Shown piece after piece: positions 44,464-53,034 of a stretch of 64,000 nucleotides of DNA (position 1 is the stretch's first letter; each line of letters begins with the position of its first letter). The stretch spans positions 2,170,001 through 2,234,000 of the forward strand of contig NZ_CP162102.1 of NCBI RefSeq assembly GCF_042466665.1, written 5' to 3'. The notes under the pieces were generated by a model. It was not told where the DNA came from. It ran no database searches and saw only the letters and a list, made by a program, of their open reading frames with translations. A program made the position numbers and the translations under genes. This stretch comes from Peterkaempfera podocarpi. GTDB taxonomy: Bacteria > Actinomycetota > Actinomycetes > Streptomycetales > Streptomycetaceae.

Positions 44464-46863
44464 TCACACGGGGACGTCCTGGTGTGGGTCGCGCTGGGCC
44501 TCGTCGCCGGCGGACACGGTGGTGAGGCCCAGCGGCCGGGCCAGGCCGAGGATGGCCTCGTCCAGCCGCTGGAGGTGGCGCAGCACCCGCAGGGCCACCG
44601 TGCCCCCGGCCCGGTCGCCCAGCAGCGCGGCGATGTTGGGACCGGTCTCCAGGGGGTGGCGTTCCCGGTTGCCCTGGGCGCAGCGGATCAGGGTCTGCAG
44701 ATTGCCGCGGACCCGCACCGAGGCACCGGTCAACCGGGGGTCGGCGCCGATCCGCAGGCTCTCCGGGAGCTGCTCGGCGACGGCTGCCAGGCTGCGGACG
44801 TGGTATGCGCAGGTCTCCAGAAGTCCCACCACATAGCGGGCGGTGCGGCGCCTGGCACGCAGCGGGCTGACGGGGTGGGTGAGCGGTGTGACGGCGCTGC
44901 GCAGGCCGTCCAGGGCGGTGTCCAGGGCGCGGGCCGCGGTGAGCAGGTCGCCGTCGGACGGCTCGGCGCCGGGTCCCGCGGGGGTGCCGCTGAGCCGGGA
45001 GACGGCGGCGGCGAACACCTCGTCCAGGCGCCGGAGCACCTGGACGAGCTGCTCATCGGTCCGTCTGCCGGTGTCGACGGGGAGCACCAGCACGGCGGCG
45101 ATCAGCCCGGAGGCGGCGCCCAGGGCGGTCTCCTCGATGCGCAGCACCAGCACCCCCGTGCTGAAGGTGTGCAGCAGGGTGTAGAGCAGGCCGAGCATCA
45201 TGGTGACGAAGAAGGACATCAGGGTGTACGAGAGCGGCGCGGTGAAGGTCATCCCGAAGATGCAGACGATCACCAGCGCAAAGGCCAGCCAGGGGTCGCC
45301 GCCGACCGGGACCGCCAGCGCCAGTCCGGCCACGACGCCCACCACGGTGCCGATCAGCCGCCGGTAGCCCTTGATCATGATCTCACCGGTGGACGCGGTG
45401 TTGATGAAGACCACCCAGCAGGTGAGCACGGCCCAGTACCAGCGCTGCGGCGAGAGCAGTTCACCCCCCAGGATGGCCAGCGCGGAGCCGACCGCGACCT
45501 GGCAGGCGGCCCGGGTGGTGGGGCGGCGCAGACCGCCGGTACCGGGTCCCTCCGCGGGCTGGTCGTGTTCCGCGGCGGTGAGGCTGGCGTCCTCGGCTTC
45601 CAGCTCCTCGCGGGAACGCGCGGTCTCGGGGCTGTCGTCGGCCAGGTCGCCGTCCCGGTCCAGGGCGACATGGAGGCCGAGCATGGCCCGGGCGAGTTCG
45701 CCGACCGCCCGGAAGGCGTCGCGGACGGCGGGCGCCGCCTGCGGCAGCCGCTGGTCGTCGCGGTAGCCCAGCAGCCGGTTGCGGACCACGGCGTATCCGG
45801 TGCCCCGGCGCTGCGCCCGCGGACGGGCGATCAGCAGCCGCAGGGCGCGCAGTTCCCGCTCCAGGGTCCGCAGCGCCGCGGCGTCGGACGGGGTGGGTAC
45901 CTCGGGCCGGGCCGCGTCCGGGCCGGTCGGCCGGGCCCACGGGCCTTCGGGCAGTCCGCTGAGCAGATGCATGTCCAGGGTGTAGTCGCGCCGCTCGCCG
46001 CCCTGCTCCAGTGCGCGCAGCAGCAGGATGCCCTGCCGCTCCGCGGCGATCTCCGCCTCGGCGACCCGGCGCTGCACCAGTCCGGCGGTGGCGGCGTCGG
46101 GGGTGCCCGACTCCAGCCGGCTCTGGATCATCAGCGCGCACTCGTGCAGCCGGGCGGTGCTGCGGCGCAGCTCGACGCCGGTGCGTTCGGGCAGCGGTGC
46201 GGCGGCGCCCTGGGCCGCGGCGTCGGCCTGGGCGTCCAGTACCCGGCCCAGCCGCACCCGGAAGGCGTGCTGCAGCCGTCGCAGGGTCCGCTCGGGGGTG
46301 ACCCGCAGAATGCCGAACCGTACGATCCCCCCGGCCACAAAAGCGGCCGTCACCACTGCGCAGAGCTGCGGCAGCATCGCCGGTCTCGCCTGGACGAACT
46401 GGGAGACGAAGAAGAGCTGGAAGGCGATGATGCCCAGACCGGTGCCGCGCTGCCCGTAGCGGCGGACATAGACGGCGATGAAGATCAGCGCGATGAAGAC
46501 CAGGTCCGCCACGACCCGGTGGGAGACCAGCACCGCGGCCAGGGCCACCGAGAGCAGCGCGGTGGGCAGGCCCAGCGCCTGGGTCACCGCCTGGTCCCGC
46601 AGCCTGGTCTCACCGGCCGCGAAGGAGCACGCCAGCGTGGTCACCGCACCCACCACCAGCAGCGGTACCGGGGTGTCCACCGCGGCCAGCCCCGCGAGCA
46701 GCAGCACGATGCCGCCGACCGTGTTGCTTGCCGCGAGCAGCCTGATCAGCCCCGGGTCCGAGGCCGTGAAGCGGTCCCAGAGCGCTGCCCAAGCCTGCCG
46801 TACCCGTCGTCCCATGCCCGCGACCGCACTCCCCGAGTCCGATGGCCGATCCGTGCTGCCCAT
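44464..46863 (-). CDS. FUSC-family membrane protein
   Basis: 799 residues from ATG 46863. Two membrane bundles of five to six helices: residues about 40-195 (VGGIVLLLAGLAAVDTPVPL, RVVADLVFIALIFIAVYVRR) and about 490-640 (YWAVLTCWVVFINTASTGEI, GTVVGVVAGLALAVPVGGDP). Each is followed by a helical cytoplasmic domain. The second bundle's RLIGTVVGVVAG is the FUSC signature found in aromatic-acid exporters (AaeB, fusaric-acid resistance). It is likely an efflux or envelope protein with an unknown substrate. It stands alone, convergent with the oxidoreductase across only 27 bases. Confidence 0.88.
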   Translation of the reverse strand: MGSTDRPSDSGSAVAGMGRRVRQAWAALWDRFTASDPGLIRLLAASNTVGGIVLLLAGLAAVDTPVPLLVVGAVTTLACSFAAGETRLRDQAVTQALGLPTALLSVALAAVLVSHRVVADLVFIALIFIAVYVRRYGQRGTGLGIIAFQLFFVSQFVQARPAMLPQLCAVVTAAFVAGGIVRFGILRVTPERTLRRLQHAFRVRLGRVLDAQADAAAQGAAAPLPERTGVELRRSTARLHECALMIQSRLESGTPDAATAGLVQRRVAEAEIAAERQGILLLRALEQGGERRDYTLDMHLLSGLPEGPWARPTGPDAARPEVPTPSDAAALRTLERELRALRLLIARPRAQRRGTGYAVVRNRLLGYRDDQRLPQAAPAVRDAFRAVGELARAMLGLHVALDRDGDLADDSPETARSREELEAEDASLTAAEHDQPAEGPGTGGLRRPTTRAACQVAVGSALAILGGELLSPQRWYWAVLTCWVVFINTASTGEIMIKGYRRLIGTVVGVVAGLALAVPVGGDPWLAFALVIVCIFGMTFTAPLSYTLMSFFVTMMLGLLYTLLHTFSTGVLVLRIEETALGAASGLIAAVLVLPVDTGRRTDEQLVQVLRRLDEVFAAAVSRLSGTPAGPGAEPSDGDLLTAARALDTALDGLRSAVTPLTHPVSPLRARRRTARYVVGLLETCAYHVRSLAAVAEQLPESLRIGADPRLTGASVRVRGNLQTLIRCAQGNRERHPLETGPNIAALLGDRAGGTVALRVLRHLQRLDEAILGLARPLGLTTVSAGDEAQRDPHQDVPV

Positions 46864-46985
46864 TCTCGACCAGGTGCGGCGCCGCTCCTCGCGCGGCACA
46901 GCCGTCCCGTCCGCCCGGCCCGCCGCCCGGCCGCGGCATGGGCCACCATGGACCCACCACCGCGAGCAGCCCGGGAGAGCACCGC

Positions 46986-47672
46986 ATGAGCACACTGCCG
47001 CTGTTCGACCCGGCCGGCGGGCAGCGCCGGGAGGTCGCACCCGGCGCCGTGCACCTGCCCGGCTGGCTCCCTGCGGAGCAGCAGCGGGAGCTGGTCGACG
47101 CCTGCCGCGGCTGGGCGGCCGGCCCGGTGCCGATGCGGCACACCCGGCTGCCCCGGGGCGGTGTGATGTCGGTGCAGACGGTCTGCATCGGCTGGCACTG
47201 GAGCCCCTACCGGTACACCCGCACCGCGGTGGACTGCGGGGGCGGCCGGGTCGCCGACTTCCCCGGCTGGCTGGCCGAGTTGGGCCGCCAGGCGCTGGTG
47301 GACGCCTCTCCGGACCCCTCCGCGGGCGACGGCTACGCCCCGGACACCGCCCTGGTCAATTTCTACGACGCCCGGGCCGTCATGGGGATGCACCAGGACA
47401 AGGACGAGCGCTGCGACGCCCCGGTGGTCTCGCTGAGCATCGGTGACACCTGTGTCTTCCGGTTCGGCAACACCGAGCACCGGGGGCGGCCGTGGACCGA
47501 CGTCGAGCTGGCCTCCGGGGACCTCTTCGTCTTCGGCGGTCCCTCCCGCTTCGCCTACCACGGGGTGCCGCGGATCCGCCCCGGTACGGGCGACCCCGCC
47601 GCCACCGGGCTGGCCGCCGGCCGGCTCAACATCACCCTGCGGGTCACCGGGCTGTCCGACAGCACCGGCTGA
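46986..47672 (+). CDS. alkB: Alpha-ketoglutarate-dependent dioxygenase AlkB
   Basis: 228 residues from ATG 46986. The iron triad is HxD in MGMHQDKDER (His136, Asp138) and the distal His in FAYHGVPRI (about 192); RLNITLRVTG holds the 2-oxoglutarate Arg. Substrate-lid sequence VQTVCIGWHWSPYRYTR is typical of bacterial AlkB. It repairs methylated bases (1-meA, 3-meC) by oxidative demethylation. Divergent from the FUSC gene across about 120 bases. Confidence 0.92.
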   Translation: MSTLPLFDPAGGQRREVAPGAVHLPGWLPAEQQRELVDACRGWAAGPVPMRHTRLPRGGVMSVQTVCIGWHWSPYRYTRTAVDCGGGRVADFPGWLAELGRQALVDASPDPSAGDGYAPDTALVNFYDARAVMGMHQDKDERCDAPVVSLSIGDTCVFRFGNTEHRGRPWTDVELASGDLFVFGGPSRFAYHGVPRIRPGTGDPAATGLAAGRLNITLRVTGLSDSTG

Positions 47673-47716
47673 GGCGGGCTCCGACTGAGGCGGGCACCGG
47701 CTGAGGCGGGCACCGG
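47669..47716 (+). repeat. Three tandem 16-bp repeats spanning the alkB stop codon
   Basis: CTGAGGCGGGCACCGG in two exact copies and one variant (CTGAGGCGGGCTCCGA). The first contains the alkB stop TGA, and each later copy carries another TGA. It fills most of the gap to the YchJ gene. Confidence 0.8.
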
Positions 47717-47746
47717 CCCGGCGGGGCCGCAGGCGACAATGGCCGC

Positions 47747-48190
47747 ATGGCCCGACGTACCTCCCGCCCCAGGCGCACCGCCGCCGCTGCCCCCGCCGCC
47801 CCGCAGGAGTGCCCCTGCGGACTGCCCGCCTCCTACGCCGACTGCTGCGGCCGGCTGCACCGCGGGGAGGCTGCGGCGGCCACCGCGGAGCAGCTGATGC
47901 GGTCCCGCTACAGCGCGTTCGCGGTCGGCGACGAGGCCTATCTGCTGCGCAGCTGGCATCCCCGCACCCGGCCGCCGCGGGTCGATCTCGACCCGCGGCT
48001 GCGGTGGCTGCGGCTGGAGGTGGTCGGCGGCAGCGACGGGGGGCCGTTCCACAGCGAGGGCACCGTGGAGTTCCGGGCCTACTGCTCCCAGGGCGGCCAG
48101 GGCGGCGAGCTCCATGAGAACAGCAGGTTCGTCCGCCATGAGGGCGCCTGGGTCTATCTGGACGGGGTGGTGGACGAGGACGCCGGCTGA
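47747..48190 (+). CDS. YchJ-family (UPF0225) protein with SEC-C motif
   Basis: 147 residues. CPCGLPASYADCCGRLH is the zinc-binding SEC-C motif at the N-terminus after an Arg/Ala-rich start; LMRSRYSAFAVGDEAYLLRS and RFVRHEGAWVYLDGVV complete the YchJ/NTF2-like fold. Function unknown. The ribosome site is weak. It may be read with alkB, 74 bases upstream. Confidence 0.9.
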   Translation: MARRTSRPRRTAAAAPAAPQECPCGLPASYADCCGRLHRGEAAAATAEQLMRSRYSAFAVGDEAYLLRSWHPRTRPPRVDLDPRLRWLRLEVVGGSDGGPFHSEGTVEFRAYCSQGGQGGELHENSRFVRHEGAWVYLDGVVDEDAG

Positions 48191-48274
48191 ACGGGGTGCC
48201 GGCGCGTCGCCCGAGCAGCCGCCGCACCCGGCCGGCTCAGCGGGCGGCCCTGGGGGCCCCCGCCCGGCCGCGGG

Positions 48275-49855
48275 TCAGCGCGGGCGGCTGGGCTCCGGCA
48301 GCTCCCGGAGGGCCGCCCGGGCGGCGGGCAGCGCGGCGTCGCGGTCGGCGGGAACCAGGCCGATCCGGGTCCGCCGGTCGAGCAGGTCGGCTTCGTCCAG
48401 CGCCCCTTCATGGCGTACGGCCCAGACCAGTTCGGCCGCGGTGACATCAAGACCGGCCACCACCGGCCGTCCCAGACCGGGGTCGGCGACGGCCAGGGCG
48501 TGCACCGCAGGTGCCTCGGTGCCGTAGCGGCGGACCAGGCGGCGCGGCGCAGCCAGCGCGGCCAGCGTGCCGGGGGCGGCGGCGCCGACCAGCGGCAGGC
48601 GGGCGGTGCGGCAGGGGCCGGCGGTCAGGCCCCGGGCGGCGACGGCGGCGTCCACCGCGTCCTGGGCCATCCTGCGGTAGGTGGTGAGCTTGCCGCCGAC
48701 CACGGTGACCACGCCCTCGGCCGAGGTCAGCACCGCATGGCGGCGGGAGATGTCGGAGGTGCGCTCGCCGTCCGCGCCCCCGGAGTCCAGCAGCGGCCGC
48801 AGTCCGGCGAAGGCTCCGGCCACATCGCTGCGGCGCAGCGGCACGTCCAGTGCCGACCCGAGGATGTCCAGCAGGAAGCCGATGTCGGTCTCGGGCACCT
48901 CGGGAACGTCGGGGATCGGCCCGTCGACCGGCTCGTCGGTGAGCCCCACGTACACCCGGCCGTCGCCCTGCGGCAGCACCAGCACAAAGCGGTTGATCTC
49001 GCCGGGGACGGGGATGTGCAGTCCGGCGCGCATCCCGCCGAGGGCGTCGGAGCGCAGTACGAGATGGGTGCCCCGGGAGGGGCGCAGCCGGATGTCGCCG
49101 ACCAGGCCGCCGGCCCAGACCCCCGCCGCGTTGACCACGGCGCGGGCCCTGATCTCCAGCTGCTCCCCCGTGAGCTCGTCCCGTACCAGGGCGCCGCAGC
49201 CGCTGAGGGCGAGGGCGCGGACGCGGGTCAGGATGCGGGCGCCGTGGGCGGCTGCGGTGCGGGCGACCGCGGTCACCAGGCGGGCGTCGTCGGCGAGTTG
49301 GCCGTCCCAGGAGAGCAGTCCGCCGCGCAGCCCGTAGGGGCGCAGGCCGGGGGCGAGTTCCAGGGTCTCCACGGCGGAGAGGCGGCGTGGTCCCGGCAGG
49401 GTGGCGCGGGCGGTGCGGGCGGAGGCGCGCAGCAGGTCGCCGGCCCGCAGTCCGCTCCAGGCCAGGGCGGCGTTGCGGCGCGGGACCAGCGGGGTGAGCG
49501 GCAGCACGAAGGGCTGGGCGTGCACCAGGTGCGGGGCGGTGCGCTCCATCAGGATGCCGCGCTCCACCGCGCTCTCATGGGCGACGTCCAGCTGTCCGGA
49601 GGCCAGGTAGCGCAGCCCGCCGTGGATCAGCTTGGAGCTCCAGCGGGAGGTGCCGAAGGCCAGGTCGTGGGCGTCCACGGCGGCGACCGTCAGCCCGCGG
49701 GAGGCCGCGTCCAGCGCGACCCCGGCGCCGGTCGCGCCGAGGCCGACGACCAGGACGTCCACCGGGGCGGCGGCGCCGGCGAGCTCGGCCAGTTCGCGGC
49801 TGCGCCGGGCCGCGCCGAGGGAGGAGCCGTCCGGGGTGCGGGGGTTGCTGCTCAT
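48275..49855 (-). CDS. glpD: Aerobic glycerol-3-phosphate dehydrogenase
   Basis: 526 residues; ATG 49855 overlaps the tetR stop (ATGA). FAD-binding VLVVGLGATGAGVALDAASR, then FGTSRWSSKLIHGGLRYL, AVVNAAGVWAG, GRVYVGLTDEPVDGPIPDVP and VTVVGGKLTTYRRMAQDAVD are GlpD blocks. It oxidises glycerol 3-phosphate to dihydroxyacetone phosphate at the membrane, feeding quinone. Co-transcribed with a TetR regulator and divergent from an alkyl-DHAP-synthase-like enzyme and a diacylglycerol kinase, so here its DHAP may feed lipid synthesis as well as central metabolism. Confidence 0.92.
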   Translation of the reverse strand: MSSNPRTPDGSSLGAARRSRELAELAGAAAPVDVLVVGLGATGAGVALDAASRGLTVAAVDAHDLAFGTSRWSSKLIHGGLRYLASGQLDVAHESAVERGILMERTAPHLVHAQPFVLPLTPLVPRRNAALAWSGLRAGDLLRASARTARATLPGPRRLSAVETLELAPGLRPYGLRGGLLSWDGQLADDARLVTAVARTAAAHGARILTRVRALALSGCGALVRDELTGEQLEIRARAVVNAAGVWAGGLVGDIRLRPSRGTHLVLRSDALGGMRAGLHIPVPGEINRFVLVLPQGDGRVYVGLTDEPVDGPIPDVPEVPETDIGFLLDILGSALDVPLRRSDVAGAFAGLRPLLDSGGADGERTSDISRRHAVLTSAEGVVTVVGGKLTTYRRMAQDAVDAAVAARGLTAGPCRTARLPLVGAAAPGTLAALAAPRRLVRRYGTEAPAVHALAVADPGLGRPVVAGLDVTAAELVWAVRHEGALDEADLLDRRTRIGLVPADRDAALPAARAALRELPEPSRPR

Positions 49856-50451
49856 GGTGCGAGGGTCCTCTCCAGGATGTGCCTCAGCTCGCCGAGGAAG
49901 GCTTCGGCGTGGAGGTCGGAGTCGGCGTCGTCGGTCATGGTGCGCAGCGAGAGGGTGAAGGACTGGGCGACCAGGAGGACGGCGCGGGCCTGCCGCACGG
50001 GGTGGTCGCGCCGGACGGAGCCGTCGGCGTGCCCCTCGCGCAGGGCGTCGGCGAGGAACTCCAGCAGGGTGTCCTGGCTGGCGCCGCGCCGGTCCAGGAC
50101 GTAGGGCAGCAGCAGCTCGGGGTCGACGTCCAGGATCTTGCGGAAGAGGGGGTGGGCGCGGAACGCCCGCACCCCGGCGACCAGTCCCTCGACCAGCCGT
50201 TCCCGGGCGGGGCGGGCCGGGTCGGGCGCCGGTGCGGCGCCGAGGGCGACCGCGATCCACTCACGGGTCATCAGATCGCCGACCACGGTGCGGACATCGG
50301 GCCAGCGCCGGTAGAGGGTCATCCGGGAGACGCCCGCGCGGCGGGCGACATCAGTGAGGGTGGTCCGGCGCACCCCCACGGCGAGCACGCACTCGCGGGC
50401 CGCGTCCAGCACGGCATCGTCGTCCGTTCCATTGTGACGATTAGGCGTCAT
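49852..50451 (-). CDS. TetR-family regulator of the glpD locus
   Basis: 199 residues from ATG 50451. HTH: LDAARECVLAVGVRRTTLTD, VARRAGVSRMTLYRRW. The C-terminal domain includes LLEFLADALREGHADGSVRR. No Shine-Dalgarno sequence precedes the ATG; instead a TACACT -10-like hexamer ends seven bases before it, suggesting leaderless translation. It overlaps glpD and is divergent from the flavoprotein gene, so it likely controls both through the repeat at 50452. Confidence 0.88.
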   Translation of the reverse strand: MTPNRHNGTDDDAVLDAARECVLAVGVRRTTLTDVARRAGVSRMTLYRRWPDVRTVVGDLMTREWIAVALGAAPAPDPARPARERLVEGLVAGVRAFRAHPLFRKILDVDPELLLPYVLDRRGASQDTLLEFLADALREGHADGSVRRDHPVRQARAVLLVAQSFTLSLRTMTDDADSDLHAEAFLGELRHILERTLAP

Positions 50452-50466
50452 GTGTAACAGTGTAAC
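50452..50466. promoter_or_regulatory. Direct-repeat operator between tetR and the flavoprotein gene
   Basis: GTGTAACAGTGTAAC contains TGTAAC twice, eight bases apart, and is nearly palindromic around TAACA-G-TGTAA. It abuts the tetR start codon and contains its -10-like TACACT on the minus strand. A regulator bound here would block tetR-glpD directly and could affect the divergent gene 36 bases away. Confidence 0.6.
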
Positions 50467-50501
50467 CCACAAGCCGGACCGGCGAAGGGGAGTGCATTCC
50501 G

Positions 50502-52109
50502 TTGGAGATGCTGTGGAGCGGCTGGGGCGACCCGGCCAAGGCGGCCCCGCTGCCCGAGGCCGTGGTCGGCCTGCTGCGCGACCTGCTCGGGGTGAAGCCC
50601 GCGAGCACCCCGCCGGCCGAGCTGGCGGACCTCGCCGCCGGCGCCGTCCCCGCGTCCCGGCTGACCGGCTCCGCGCTCGCCGCCCTCACCGAGGCCGTCG
50701 GCGGCCCGGAGCAGCTGCGCACCGACCCCGAGAGCCGGATCCGGCACACCCGCGGCAAGTCCACCCCGGACCTGCTGGAGATCCGGGCCGGACGGCTGGA
50801 TGCCGCCCCCGACGCCGTACTGCTGCCTGCCGACCACGACCAGGTCCTGGCCGTACTGCAGGCCTGCTCCCGCCACCGGATCGCCGTGGTCCCCTTCGGC
50901 GGCGGCACCTCGGTGGTCGGCGGCCTGGCCCCCGAGGCCGACGGCTGCTTCGTCGCCCTGGACCTGCGCCGCCTCAACCGGCTCACCGCCCTGGACACGG
51001 TCTCCCGCACCGCCACCCTCCAGCCGGGCCTGCGCGGCCCGGAGGCCGAGGCGCTGCTGGCCGAGCAGGGCTTCACCCTGGGGCACTTCCCGCAGTCCTT
51101 CGAGTGGGCCACCGTCGGCGGGTTCGCCGCGGCCCGCTCCAGCGGCCAGGCCTCCGCCGGATACGGCCGGTTCGACGAGATGGTCGTCGGCCTCACCGTC
51201 GCCACCCCCGAGGGCACCCTCGACCTCGGCCGGGCACCGCGCTCCGCCGCCGGTCCGGACCTGCGCCAGCTGGTGCTGGGCTCGGAGGGCGCCCTGGGCG
51301 TGATCACCTCGGTGACCGTACGGATCCACCCGCTGCCCGCGACCAGGGTCTACGAGGGATGGCGGTTCCCCTCCTTCGAGGCGGGCGCCGCGGCGCTGCG
51401 CCGGCTCGCCCAGGACGGTCCGCTGCCGACCGTGCTGCGGCTCTCCGACGAGACCGAGACCATGGTCGGCCTGGCCCGCCCGGACGCCATCGGCGCCGCG
51501 GACGACGGCCCCTCCGCGGGCGGCTGCCTCGCCGTCACCGGTTTCGAGGGCACCGCCGAGGACACCGCCCGCCGCCGTGAGCAGGCCAGGGCCGTGCTGC
51601 TGGACTGCGGCGGCGAGCCGCTGGGCGAGGCGCCGGGCGAGCACTGGGCCCGCGGACGCTACTCCGCGCCGTATCTGCGCGATTCCCTGCTGGACGCGGG
51701 CGCCTTCGCCGAGACGCTGGAGACCGCCGCCTTCTGGTCCGGCATCCCGGCGCTGCACGACGCCGTACGCCGGGCCCTCACCGAGACCCTCACCGCGGCC
51801 GGCACCCCGCCGCTGGTGATGTGCCACATCTCGCACGTCTACCCCACCGGCGCCTCGCTCTACTTCACCGTGGTCTCCGCCCAGGGCGAGGACCCGGTCG
51901 CCCACTGGGCCCCCGCCAAGGCCGCCGCCTGCGACGCCATCGCCGCGGCCGGCGGCACCATCAGCCACCACCACGGCGTGGGCACCGACCACCGGGCGTG
52001 GTACACCCAGGAGGTCGGCCCGCTGGGGGTGGCGGCGCTGCGCGCCGTCAAGGCCGTGCTCGACCCGGCCGGCATCCTCAACCCCGGCATCCTCCTCCCG
52101 TCCCGCTGA
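50502..52109 (+). CDS. FAD-linked oxidase, alkyldihydroxyacetonephosphate synthase-like
   Basis: 535 residues from TTG 50502 (GGGGAG about 12 bases upstream); ATG 50508 is the alternative. VAO/PCMH FAD domain: AVLLPADHDQVLAVLQACSR, AVVPFGGGTSVVGGLAPEAD, GHFPQSFEWATVGGFAAARS and GQASAGYGRFDEMVVGL, the last two being the AGPS signature. C-terminal MCHISHVYPTGASLYFT and GGTISHHHGVGTDHR supply the active-site His cluster (HHH) of AGPS. In eukaryotes the reaction exchanges acyl for alkyl on DHAP, the first ether-lipid step. Bacterial homologues are often in glycerolipid loci, as here beside GlpD and a diacylglycerol kinase. Confidence 0.87.
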   Translation: MEMLWSGWGDPAKAAPLPEAVVGLLRDLLGVKPASTPPAELADLAAGAVPASRLTGSALAALTEAVGGPEQLRTDPESRIRHTRGKSTPDLLEIRAGRLDAAPDAVLLPADHDQVLAVLQACSRHRIAVVPFGGGTSVVGGLAPEADGCFVALDLRRLNRLTALDTVSRTATLQPGLRGPEAEALLAEQGFTLGHFPQSFEWATVGGFAAARSSGQASAGYGRFDEMVVGLTVATPEGTLDLGRAPRSAAGPDLRQLVLGSEGALGVITSVTVRIHPLPATRVYEGWRFPSFEAGAAALRRLAQDGPLPTVLRLSDETETMVGLARPDAIGAADDGPSAGGCLAVTGFEGTAEDTARRREQARAVLLDCGGEPLGEAPGEHWARGRYSAPYLRDSLLDAGAFAETLETAAFWSGIPALHDAVRRALTETLTAAGTPPLVMCHISHVYPTGASLYFTVVSAQGEDPVAHWAPAKAAACDAIAAAGGTISHHHGVGTDHRAWYTQEVGPLGVAALRAVKAVLDPAGILNPGILLPSR

Positions 52110-52141
52110 TCCGCCGCCAACCGCCCTCGGAGGCATACGCC

Positions 52142-53023
52142 ATGCGACAGTTCACCGCCGTCGTCAACCCCACTGCGGGCGGGTCCACCGGGGCTGCGGC
52201 GCTGCTCCCGCTGGCCGGGCTGCTGCGCGGCGCCGGGGCCGAGGTCGAGGTCGAGTACAGCCGCGGCCTCGACCACGCCCGGGAGGTCGCCCGGCAGGCC
52301 GCCGGCCAGGGCCGGGTCGTCCTCGCCGTCGGCGGCGACGGCATGGCCGGCTGCGTCGGCGGAGCGCTGGCAGGTACGGACGCCCTGCTCGGGCTGGTCC
52401 CGGCCGGCCGCGGCAACGACTTCGCCAGGGCGCTGGAGCTGCCGTCCACCGCCCCCGACCTCGCGCGGCTGCTGCTGCACGGCGAACCGCGGCGGATCGA
52501 CGCCGTCGAGGTCACCTCCCCGGGCCGCCCGACCACGGTCGGGCTGGGCAGCGTGTACGCCGGCGTGGACGCGGTGGCCAACCGCTACGCCAATGAGACC
52601 CGGCTGCTGCGCGGCGCCGCCTCCTACTACCTCGGGGGCCTGCGGGCCGTGCTCGGCTGGCGGCACGCCGACTACCGGATCACCGTGGACGGCGTGCTGC
52701 ACGAGCGGCGCGGCTTCACCGTGGTCGCCGCCAACTCCGCCTTCTACGGCTTCGGGCGCCGCATCGCCCCCGAGGCCAGGGTCGACGACGGCATGCTCGA
52801 TGTGGTCGTCATCCGCGAGACGTCCAGGCTGCTCTTCTTCGCGGTCATGAACGAGCTCAAGTCGGGCACCCACACCAAACGCCCCGAGGTGGAGGTGCTG
52901 CGCGGCCGCGAGATCCGCATCGAGGCCGACCGCCCCCTCCCCTACGGGATCGACGGCGAGGTCGACGCCGTCCTCCCGGTCACCGCGCGGGTGCTCCCCG
53001 GGGCGCTCGGCATCCTCTGCTGA
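52142..53023 (+). CDS. Diacylglycerol kinase-family lipid kinase
   Basis: 293 residues from ATG 52142 (GGAGG eight bases upstream). FTAVVNPTAGGSTGAAALLP, the catalytic VLAVGGDGMAGCVGGALAGT, LGLVPAGRGNDFARALELP and the C-terminal PYGIDGEVDAVLPVTARVLP are DAGK/YegS blocks. It phosphorylates diacylglycerol or a related lipid using ATP. It follows the AGPS-like gene by 32 bases and is likely co-transcribed with it. Confidence 0.9.
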   Translation: MRQFTAVVNPTAGGSTGAAALLPLAGLLRGAGAEVEVEYSRGLDHAREVARQAAGQGRVVLAVGGDGMAGCVGGALAGTDALLGLVPAGRGNDFARALELPSTAPDLARLLLHGEPRRIDAVEVTSPGRPTTVGLGSVYAGVDAVANRYANETRLLRGAASYYLGGLRAVLGWRHADYRITVDGVLHERRGFTVVAANSAFYGFGRRIAPEARVDDGMLDVVVIRETSRLLFFAVMNELKSGTHTKRPEVEVLRGREIRIEADRPLPYGIDGEVDAVLPVTARVLPGALGILC

Positions 53024-53034
53024 GGCAGGGCCCC

